Assembly (NCBI GenBank): GCA_005889445.1
Contig: VBGS01000057.1
Span: 1-6,275, forward strand
Source: Chloroflexota bacterium
GTDB lineage: Bacteria > Chloroflexota > Limnocylindria > P2-11E
DNA: 6,275 nucleotides
Direction of reading: 5' to 3'
Shown in pieces: positions 1 through 5,627 of the stretch (position 1 is its first letter; every line of letters starts with the position of its first letter). The notes under the pieces were generated by a model. That model searched no databases. It worked only from the letters and a program-made list of their open reading frames with translations, and was not told where the DNA came from. A program made the translations under genes and the position numbers.

Positions 1-483
1 GCCTTCGCGAAGGCATGGGAGGCGCCGCGTTATGCGCCGCTTCGCGACGCGATCGCCGGCGCCGACCCGACAGCGCTCGCGAAGGCGACCGCGAAGCAGC
101 CGCTCCCCTCGCCCGGGCCGCGGGGCGAGCGGACGTACGGGGAGCTGCGCGGCTTCTACGCCGCGGAGCGCGTGATCACGTACTTCCGCGACCTCGATCC
201 GGCGTTCATCGACGCGCGCAGCGCCGCGGACGATCCGACCGGCGCGCTGCTCACCGACGCGATCGCGAAGGTCCGCGCGCCGGTGCTCGTACTCGCCGGC
301 GAGCCGCGTCTTGGCGGCGCGGTCGACGACGCCGCGGAGTGGAGGCTGAAGAAGCTGGCCGATGTCCAGGTCAAGCGTTTCCCGGGCAGCGGTCACCTCA
401 TCCACGGCTTCCGTCCGGAGCAGTTCATCGAGAACATCGAGCCGTTCCTGCGCAAGATCAGAGAGGGCTCGGCGGCGAGCTAG
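1..483 (+). CDS. alpha/beta-hydrolase family protein, C-terminal part (5' end cut by window)
   Basis: The reading frame is open from base 1 and ends at TAG 481-483, giving 160 visible residues; the true start is left of the window. The end looks like the C-terminal part of an alpha/beta-hydrolase fold. A hydrophobic strand VRAPVLVLAGE (residues 91-101) is the usual strand before the acidic residue, and SGHLIHGFRPEQF (130-142) carries the likely catalytic His132 followed by a closing helix. The nucleophile elbow (GxSxG type) would lie in the missing part, so substrate and reaction cannot be named; esterase, lipase, epoxide-hydrolase or haloperoxidase-like members all fit. The usual GxxD after the strand reads GEPRL here, so the acid may be Asp109 or Asp110 or sit on an earlier strand. 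The gene is convergent with xseB and overlaps its stop codon, and is unlikely to be functionally tied to it. An internal GTG at 172 is not the start, because family-like sequence continues upstream. Confidence 0.8.
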   Translation, partial: AFAKAWEAPRYAPLRDAIAGADPTALAKATAKQPLPSPGPRGERTYGELRGFYAAERVITYFRDLDPAFIDARSAADDPTGALLTDAIAKVRAPVLVLAGEPRLGGAVDDAAEWRLKKLADVQVKRFPGSGHLIHGFRPEQFIENIEPFLRKIREGSAAS

Positions 484-704
484 CCGGCGCCGCGCTCCCG
501 AGCCTGCTTGGCGAGCGCGTCCGCGAGCTGGGTGATCCGCAGGTCCGCCGCGTCGAGCCGCTTGGCGCACTCGGCGTAGAGGCGCAGACCCTCTTCGTAG
601 AGGCGCACCGCTTCATCGAGGTCGAGCGCCGGATCCTCGAGCTTGTCGGCGATCGTCTCAAGGCGCTCGAGCGCCTTGTCGAGCGTGACCTCGGGCTCAG
701 CCAT
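480..704 (-). CDS. xseB: Exodeoxyribonuclease VII small subunit
   Basis: Encodes 74 residues, close to the usual 70-85 for XseB. It is the small, all-helical partner that binds several-to-one to XseA to form exonuclease VII, a cytoplasmic, metal-independent nuclease that degrades single-stranded DNA from both ends. The family core is clear: an N-terminal helix with KALERLETIADKLE (residues 10-23), then LDLDEAVRLYEEGLRLYAEC (27-46), then a second amphipathic helix through LDAADLRITQLAD. The two helices would form an antiparallel hairpin. The ATG at 704-702 lies inside the end of xseA (8 nt overlap, different frame), as expected for co-translated subunits. A possible ribosome site GGAGAC (complement of 716-721) sits about 11 nt upstream. 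It is the last gene of the minus-strand train; its TAG overlaps the stop of the convergent hydrolase gene. Confidence 0.95.
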   Translation of the reverse strand: MAEPEVTLDKALERLETIADKLEDPALDLDEAVRLYEEGLRLYAECAKRLDAADLRITQLADALAKQARERGAG

Positions 705-1920
705 TTCGTGTCACCGTCTCCACGAGGGCGCCGACGCGACCATCGCGCATCCGGATGCGCACCTTCTCTCCGCCGCTGAGCGACGACGCCGACACGCGAA
801 TGTGCCCGTCGGCCCCTTCGACGATCGCGTAGCCGCGGCCGAGGACCGCGAGGGGAGAGAGCGCGGCCAGACGCCGCTGTGCGGCGACGGCGCGAGCGCG
901 TCGCGAAGGAACGGCCCGGGCGATCGCGCGATCGAGCGACCGGCGGGCTTCGTCGAGCCGCTGCCGGCGTACCGCGATACGCATCGCGGGCGCCCGGCGG
1001 TCGAGGAGCCGGCGCGCGGTCTCGAGGCGGCGGCGCCGCTCCCCAACGCGCTCGTGAATTCTCGACGAAACGCGACGCCACGCGCGCTGCGCGCGCAGCT
1101 GGGTCGCGCTCGCGTCGGGGACGCAGAGCTCGGCCGCCGCGGAGGGCGTCGGCGCGCGGACGTCCGCGACGAGATCGGTGAGGGTCGTGTCGGTCTCGTG
1201 CCCCACCCCGGAGCACACCGGTCGGGGAAAGCGGGCGATGGCGCGGACGAGGGCCTCGTCGTTGAACGGCCAGAGCTCCTCCGCCGCGCCGCCGCCGCGC
1301 GCGATGATCACCGCGTCGAGGTCGCGTACCTGCGCGAGCCCGTCGAGCGCGGCGATCAGCGACTCGACCGCGCCGACGCCCTGGACCTGCGCGGCCGCGA
1401 GCACGAGCTCGACGCGCGCATCGCGCCGCGCCACGACGTTCTGGATGTCACCCCAGACCGCCCCGACCGGGCTCGTGACGACGCCGAGACGCCGCGGCGA
1501 CGGAGGAAGGGCGCGCTTGCGTTCGCGCGCGAAGAGACCCTCCTGGGTGAGGCGGCGCTTGAGCGCCTCCAGGCGCAGATACGCGTCTCCGGCCCCGGCC
1601 GGACGCAGGTCGTCGACGCGGAGCTGGCATCGTCCGTCGCGCAGGTAGAGCTCGACGTAGCCGTGCGCGAGAAGCTTCGTCCCGTCCCGAGGCGTGAGCG
1701 GAAGCTGCGCCGCCTGGGTCGCGAAGAGCACGCATTGCAGCTGTCCGACGTTGTCGCGGAGCGTGAAGTACACGTGTCCGGCCGGCGACACACGAGCCTG
1801 GTAGACCTCGCCCTCAACCCACAGGTCCTTGAACGCGTCGTCGCTCTGGATGCGCTCGGCGAGCTGCATCGCGAGCTGGCCGACGCGGAAGACGCGGCTA
1901 GGCGCGCTCGAGATACTCAC
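697..1920 (-). CDS. xseA: Exodeoxyribonuclease VII large (catalytic) subunit
   Basis: Encodes 407 residues; family members are usually 400-460. XseA is the catalytic subunit of exonuclease VII, cutting single-stranded DNA into oligonucleotides in repair and recombination. The N-terminal OB-fold for DNA binding covers about residues 10-105 and includes LWVEGEV (33-39) and GHVYFTLRD (48-56). The catalytic domain follows: GVVTSPVGAVWGDI (146-159), ARGGGAAEELWPFND (207-221) and GVGHETDTTLTDLVADVRAPTPSAAAE (238-264, given as motif; key residues Arg208, His241, Asp244, Asp249). About residues 268-350 are Arg-rich helix, matching the long coiled coil that binds XseB. The C-terminus has the family signature LGRGYAIV and a small beta domain. 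The GTG at 1920-1918 is chosen because no other start lies between it and the conserved VFRVGQLA stretch; the next is Met18, which would cut into the OB-fold. It overlaps the end of efp by 23 nt and has no good Shine-Dalgarno sequence, so translation probably depends on coupling to efp. Confidence 0.96.
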   Translation of the reverse strand: MSISSAPSRVFRVGQLAMQLAERIQSDDAFKDLWVEGEVYQARVSPAGHVYFTLRDNVGQLQCVLFATQAAQLPLTPRDGTKLLAHGYVELYLRDGRCQLRVDDLRPAGAGDAYLRLEALKRRLTQEGLFARERKRALPPSPRRLGVVTSPVGAVWGDIQNVVARRDARVELVLAAAQVQGVGAVESLIAALDGLAQVRDLDAVIIARGGGAAEELWPFNDEALVRAIARFPRPVCSGVGHETDTTLTDLVADVRAPTPSAAAELCVPDASATQLRAQRAWRRVSSRIHERVGERRRRLETARRLLDRRAPAMRIAVRRQRLDEARRSLDRAIARAVPSRRARAVAAQRRLAALSPLAVLGRGYAIVEGADGHIRVSASSLSGGEKVRIRMRDGRVGALVETVTRNG

Positions 1921-2455
1921 CGGTCCGCGTGTCGACCTTGATCTTGTCGCCCCGTTCGACGAACAGCGGGACGTTGACGCGCAGTCCGGTCTCGACCGTG
2001 GCCGGCTTCGTCGCGCCGGTCGCGGTGTCGCCCTTGAGCCCGAGATCGGTCTCGGTGACCGTGAGGGCGACCGAAGCAGGAAGGTCGACTCCGATCGGCG
2101 AGCCCTCGTACTCGCTCAGGATCACGGTCATCCCGTCGGTGAGGTAGTTGACCGCGTCGCCGAGCAGGTCCTCGTCGAGCGCGAGCTGGTCGTAGGTCGC
2201 GGTATCCATGAAGTGATAGTGCGTCCCGTCGCGATACATGTACTGGACGTCGCGGTGATCCAGGCGCGCTCGCTGGAACCGGTCGCCGGCCTGGAAGGTC
2301 TTCTCCACGAGATCGCCCTTACGCACGTTGCGCAGCTTCATGCGCATCTGCGCGCTGCCGCGCCCGAGCTTGATGTGCTGGAACTCGACGATCTGGTAGA
2401 GCACGCCGTCGAGCTCGATGGTCATGCCGCGCTTGATCTCACCGGTGCTGATCAC
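1898..2455 (-). CDS. efp: Translation elongation factor P (EF-P)
   Basis: Encodes 185 residues, the standard EF-P length. EF-P binds between the ribosomal P and E sites and helps form peptide bonds at proline stretches. The N-terminal KOW-like domain opens with ISTGEIKRGMTIELDG (2-17). The tip loop that reaches the peptidyl-transferase centre reads HIKLGRGSAQ (27-36), with Arg32 where many EF-Ps have Lys in PGKG. The two OB domains follow, ending with the family signature KGDTATGATKPATVETGL (around 140-157), then VPLFVERGDKIKVDTRTGEY near the C-terminus. The GTG start overlaps the aroQ stop as GTGA; GAGGAGA ten nt upstream supports this start. Arg at the tip is rhamnosylated by EarP in some proteobacteria, but the loop differs and no modification enzyme is visible in this window, so modification is unknown. 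The gene sits between the shikimate genes and xseAB, consistent with the aro-efp linkage common in Gram-positive bacteria. Confidence 0.97.
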   Translation of the reverse strand: MISTGEIKRGMTIELDGVLYQIVEFQHIKLGRGSAQMRMKLRNVRKGDLVEKTFQAGDRFQRARLDHRDVQYMYRDGTHYHFMDTATYDQLALDEDLLGDAVNYLTDGMTVILSEYEGSPIGVDLPASVALTVTETDLGLKGDTATGATKPATVETGLRVNVPLFVERGDKIKVDTRTGEYLERA

Positions 2456-2886
2456 GCTCTCTTCGTCTCCTCAATGAGCCAGCGTAGGGCCTGCTCATAT
2501 CCCGCGACGCCTTTGCCGATCACGCGGTAGGCGGTGACCTCGGTCAGGTAGCTCGTTCGGCGGAACTCCTCGCGCGCGGCGACGTCGCTGATGTGCACCT
2601 CGACAACGGGGAAGGGCGAGTCCGCCACGGCGTCGCGCAGCACGACCGAGGTATGCGCGAGTCCGCCTGGATTCATGATCGCACCCACGGCGTCGCGATG
2701 CTGCTGCAAGAAGTCGATGAGCGCGCCTTCGTGGTTCGACTGGAACGCCACCAGGTCCAGTCCCGCGTCGCGCGCGATCTTTCGGCAGGTCTCCTCCACC
2801 GCGGCAAGGGTCGTTCGACCGTAAATTTCCGGCTGGCGCGTCCCGAGCAGGTTCAGGTTCGGCCCATTGACGAAGAGGATCTTCAC
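2452..2886 (-). CDS. aroQ: Type II 3-dehydroquinate dehydratase
   Basis: Encodes 144 residues, matching the 140-155 of type II dehydroquinases, which form dodecamers. It removes water from 3-dehydroquinate to give 3-dehydroshikimate, the third step of the shikimate pathway. Aligned by eye with the Mycobacterium tuberculosis enzyme, the active site is complete: NGPNLNLLGTRQPEIYG (7-23) with Arg17 and catalytic Tyr22, FQSNHEG (48-54), NPGGLAHTS (72-80) with Asn72 and His78, EVHIS (96-100) with catalytic His98 and Ser100, and Arg109 in REEFRR. After HIS the usual Asn is Asp, and the HH often seen before SY is Arg-Thr; neither is a core contact. The GTG at 2886-2884 is chosen because the protein then starts KILFVNGPN as in the family and is preceded by GGAGAG. 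The frame stays open far upstream but gives only Arg-rich shadow sequence of aroKB. It overlaps aroKB and efp by 4 nt each (GTGA). Confidence 0.97.
   Translation of the reverse strand: MKILFVNGPNLNLLGTRQPEIYGRTTLAAVEETCRKIARDAGLDLVAFQSNHEGALIDFLQQHRDAVGAIMNPGGLAHTSVVLRDAVADSPFPVVEVHISDVAAREEFRRTSYLTEVTAYRVIGKGVAGYEQALRWLIEETKRA
2466..2472 (-). promoter_or_regulatory. Shine-Dalgarno sequence for efp
   Basis: The complement reads GAGGAGA, ten bases before the GTG start of efp and inside the last codons of aroQ. It is the strongest ribosome-binding sequence I found in the window and decides the efp start. A high-output site here fits the need for much more EF-P than biosynthetic enzyme. Confidence 0.7.
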
Positions 2887-4472
2887 GCGGCGCTCTCCAC
2901 GGTCTGGGCGGCGGCGCGGAGCGCCGATTCGGCGACGTCGGTCACCTCGCTGAACCGGCCGATGCGCCGGGGCAGGATCCACCGCAGCTTTCCGGCGCGC
3001 GCCTTCTTGTCGCGCAGCACGTAGCCCCAGACGGCGCGAGGCAGCCGCGCGCGGGTGGGAAGCGCCGCGCGGGCGAGCAGCGTCTCCAGCTGGGGGCGGA
3101 GCGCGGGCGACGCCAGCTCGAGGCGTTCGGCGAGCGCGGTGGCGTAGACCATCCCGATCGCCACCGCCTCGCCGTGGGTCGCGCGATAACCGGAGGCGGC
3201 CTCGTACGCGTGTCCCATGGTGTGCCCGAAGTTCAGAAGCTCGCGGAGTCCGGCTTCGCGCGGATCGCGGCTGACGATGGAACCCTTCACCTCGGCGGCG
3301 ATCGTCACTGCCGCGAGGAGCGCCCCGAGGTCGCCGTTCCGCACGCCCTCGAGGCCGCGGCCGAGCTGGGCGACGGACTCGCGGTCGGCGAGGAACGCGC
3401 TCTTGACCACCTCGGCCAGGCCAGACGACACCTGCCTCTCGGGAAGTGTCGACAGCACCGCCAGATCGGCGAAGACGGCGTCGGGAGGATGGAACGCTCC
3501 GACCAGGTTCTTCCCGGCGGCGATGTCGATCGCGGTCTTCCCACCGATCGCGGCGTCGGCCATCCCCAGGAGCGTCGTCGGGATCTGCGCGATACGCACA
3601 CCGCGGAGATAGGTGGCCGCGACAAAGCCCGACACGTCTCCGACGCTGCCGCCGCCGAGCGCGATGACGCCGCCGTCCCGGCCGATACCCGAAGCGGCGA
3701 GATCGTCCCAGAGACGAGCGGCGACCCGAAGTCGCTTGGCGGCCTCCCCGGCGGGGACGCGGAGCCCGACGGCGTCGAGCCCGGCCCGCTCGAGCGATCG
3801 CATCACGTCGGCCGCGTAGCGGGCCGAGCCTCGCGCATCGGTGACGAGCGCGACGCGACCGCGCCACCCGAGGTCGACCAGATGCGGGCCGACGTGGTCG
3901 AGCAGTCCGGCCCGGATGAGCACGCGGCACGACCGATCGGCTCCGGCGATGTCGATGCGCACCCCCCGCGCTGACACCAGCCAGGCCGCGATCGCGCGCG
4001 CGACCTCGTTGACCGACGCGCTGCCGACGTCGAAGGTGACGTCGGCATCCGCGTACGCGGCGCGGCGCTCCCGGAGGACGGACCGCGCCCGGTCTCGCGG
4101 CGCGACCTCCTGCTGTGGACGTTTGGTCATGGTCGCGGCGATGCCGGCGGTCACCCTATCGACCGACCCGCGGAGGCCGACGATGAGCCCGAGCTGTCGC
4201 ATGCGCTTGCGATTGGTGTCGCGTATCGGAGTCCCCCCGCCGGTGTCGACGATCGTCCATGCGGGGGTCGCCTGCAGACGCATGAGCGCGCTTGACTCGA
4301 GGTCGCGGAACCGATCCATTCCGTCGCGCTCGATCACGTCTTTGCACGACTTCCCGGCGCGCCGCTCGATCTCACGGTCGAGCTCGATCACCGCTGCGCC
4401 GAAGTGACGCGCGAGCACGGGCGCGAGCGTGCTCTTGCCGATACCAGGGGGACCGACGAGGAAGAGATGCAT
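2883..4472 (-). CDS. aroKB: Bifunctional shikimate kinase / 3-dehydroquinate synthase (AroK-AroB fusion)
   Basis: A single 529-residue frame carries two shikimate-pathway enzymes. Residues 1-165 are shikimate kinase (ATP-dependent 3-phosphorylation of shikimate): Walker A GPPGIGKST (7-15), shikimate-site Asp32 in LDREIE, Arg56 in FRDLE, GGG at 78-80, lid Arg118 in KRPQQ, and Arg137 before AAY. After a short linker (about 166-172), residues 173-529 are 3-dehydroquinate synthase (NAD- and metal-dependent cyclisation of DAHP to dehydroquinate). This part has GGGSVGDVSGF (273-283), IPTTLLGMADAAIGGKT (297-313), GKNLVGAF (320-327), and metal ligands Glu354 in GLAEVVK, His417 in NFGHTMGHA and His433 in HGEAVAIGM. 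Both halves look intact and together equal the sum of the separate enzymes. There is no stop or frame change between them. The ATG at 4472 leaves six residues before Walker A, normal for AroK. It lies 6 nt after aroC with only a GGGG next to the ATG as a poor ribosome site, so coupling to aroC is likely. The two activities are pathway steps 2 and 5, so direct channelling between the domains is not expected. Confidence 0.97.
   Translation of the reverse strand: MHLFLVGPPGIGKSTLAPVLARHFGAAVIELDREIERRAGKSCKDVIERDGMDRFRDLESSALMRLQATPAWTIVDTGGGTPIRDTNRKRMRQLGLIVGLRGSVDRVTAGIAATMTKRPQQEVAPRDRARSVLRERRAAYADADVTFDVGSASVNEVARAIAAWLVSARGVRIDIAGADRSCRVLIRAGLLDHVGPHLVDLGWRGRVALVTDARGSARYAADVMRSLERAGLDAVGLRVPAGEAAKRLRVAARLWDDLAASGIGRDGGVIALGGGSVGDVSGFVAATYLRGVRIAQIPTTLLGMADAAIGGKTAIDIAAGKNLVGAFHPPDAVFADLAVLSTLPERQVSSGLAEVVKSAFLADRESVAQLGRGLEGVRNGDLGALLAAVTIAAEVKGSIVSRDPREAGLRELLNFGHTMGHAYEAASGYRATHGEAVAIGMVYATALAERLELASPALRPQLETLLARAALPTRARLPRAVWGYVLRDKKARAGKLRWILPRRIGRFSEVTDVAESALRAAAQTVESAA
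2893..2898 (-). promoter_or_regulatory. Shine-Dalgarno sequence for aroQ
   Basis: The complement reads GGAGAG, six bases before the aroQ GTG start and inside the last codons of aroKB. The spacing is ideal, and the site supports the short 144-residue AroQ over a longer readthrough of the same open frame. Confidence 0.6.
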
Positions 4473-4478
4473 CCCCGC

Positions 4479-5627
4479 TCAGGTGCGCAGATCGATGGGC
4501 CGAAGACGCCCCCGGTAGCGTTCGACGGCCGCGCACATATCGTCGACGTTGTCGCTGCCGAACTTCTCACAGAGCGCGTCGGCGAGGACGAACGCGAGCA
4601 TCGCCTCGGCGACCACGCCGGCGGCAGGGATCACGCAGACGTCGCTCCGCTCGACATGCGCCGGGGACGGCGCGCCGGTGCGCAGGTCAGCGGAGGGGAG
4701 GGGCTTCATGAGCGTGGAGATCGGCTTGAACGCGATCTCGACGAGCAGGTCCTCGCCGTTGGTCACGCCGCCTTCGAGACCGCCGGCGCGATTACGCGTT
4801 CGCCGGAATTCGCCGCCGCGCACGGTGATCGGATCGTGCACCGCGCTGCCCCGCTCGCGCGCGGCCGCGAACGCGTCGCCGAACTGCATACCCTTCGCGC
4901 TCTGGATCGACATGAGCGCCTGCGCGATCCGGCCGTCCAGCCGGCGATCCCATTCCGCGAAGGTCCCGAGCCCAGGGGTGACGCCGACGGCGCGAAGGGC
5001 CACGACTCCCCCGAGCGTGTCTCCAGCGTCGCGCGCCGCGGCGATCGCGGCGACCATGGCGGCCGATTTCGCGGCATCCGAGCAGCGCACCTCGCTGCCC
5101 TCGACGGCGTCGCGATCGAACGTCGGAACGCTCGTCACATCGCCGATCGACTTGGTCTCGCTCTCGACGACCGTCCCGACCACGGCGAGCAGCGCCTTGG
5201 CGATGCCGCCGGCGGCCACACGCGCCGCGGTCTCGCGCGCGCTGGCGCGCTCGATCACGTCGCGCACATCCGTGTGACCGAACTTGAGCGCGCCGGCGAG
5301 ATCGGCGTGGCCCGGCCGCAGCCTGGTCACGGGCTCAGGCGGCTCCACGACCGGCGACGCACTCATCACGCGCTCCCAGTTCGCGGCGTCCCGGTTGGCG
5401 ATCTCGAGGGCGATCGGCGCCCCGGTGGTCCGACCCTGGCGCACGCCGCCCGTGATCCGCACGGCGTCCCGTTCGATGCGCTGCCGCGCCCCGCGACCGT
5501 AGCCAAGCTGGCGGCGCCGCAGGTCGATGTCGATGCCCGCGGCGTTGATGGCGAGACCCGCGGGCACGCCGTCGATGACGGCGAGCACGAGCGGTCCGTG
5601 CGACTCCCCCGCGGTGAGCAGCCTCAT
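4479..5627 (-). CDS. aroC: Chorismate synthase
   Basis: Encodes 382 residues; bacterial AroC is usually 350-400. It converts 5-enolpyruvylshikimate-3-phosphate to chorismate, the last common step to aromatic amino acids, folates and quinones, using reduced FMN. Visible family signatures in order: GESHG (7-11) with His10; RRQLGYGRG (38-46) and RQRIERD (48-54); GVRQGRTTGAPIAL (61-74); RPGHADLAG (104-112) with His107, matching the second catalytic His; FGHTDVRD and RASARETAAR (127-136); SIQSAKGMQFGDAF; GGVTNGEDLLVEIAFKP; and DVCVIPAAGVVAEAML (329-344). The ATG at 5627-5625 overlaps the aroE stop as ATGA and puts the first signature at the normal distance; the frame upstream is open but is aroE shadow. 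There is no clear Shine-Dalgarno sequence, so translation is probably coupled to aroE. It is followed after 6 nt by aroKB. No sign of a fused flavin reductase. Confidence 0.97.
   Translation of the reverse strand: MRLLTAGESHGPLVLAVIDGVPAGLAINAAGIDIDLRRRQLGYGRGARQRIERDAVRITGGVRQGRTTGAPIALEIANRDAANWERVMSASPVVEPPEPVTRLRPGHADLAGALKFGHTDVRDVIERASARETAARVAAGGIAKALLAVVGTVVESETKSIGDVTSVPTFDRDAVEGSEVRCSDAAKSAAMVAAIAAARDAGDTLGGVVALRAVGVTPGLGTFAEWDRRLDGRIAQALMSIQSAKGMQFGDAFAAARERGSAVHDPITVRGGEFRRTRNRAGGLEGGVTNGEDLLVEIAFKPISTLMKPLPSADLRTGAPSPAHVERSDVCVIPAAGVVAEAMLAFVLADALCEKFGSDNVDDMCAAVERYRGRLRPIDLRT

Noticed and set aside
480..510. GC-rich stretch after the convergent stops as a possible bidirectional terminator
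   Set aside because: It is xseB coding sequence, and I could not find a stable hairpin with a T-run on either strand.
15..779. 254-residue plus-strand frame across the hydrolase and xseB
   Set aside because: Low-complexity Arg-rich translation spanning two real genes in wrong frames.
643..1941. 432-residue plus-strand open frame opposite xseA
   Set aside because: Its protein is Arg/Ala/Glu-rich with no family motif, and it mirrors the third-base GC bias of the well-supported xseA on the other strand.
2809..2820. Small inverted repeat GGTCG-TT-CGACC
   Set aside because: A 5-base stem with a 2-base loop inside aroQ coding sequence, expected by chance in GC-rich DNA; no T-run follows.
2887..3930. 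Upstream extension of the aroQ frame that would give a 492-residue protein
   Set aside because: The extra N-terminal part is Arg-rich out-of-frame reading of aroKB. The 144-residue AroQ has its own GGAGAG site and a family-like N-terminus.
3174..3974. 266-residue plus-strand frame opposite aroKB
   Set aside because: No motif; antisense to the strongly conserved dehydroquinate synthase domain.
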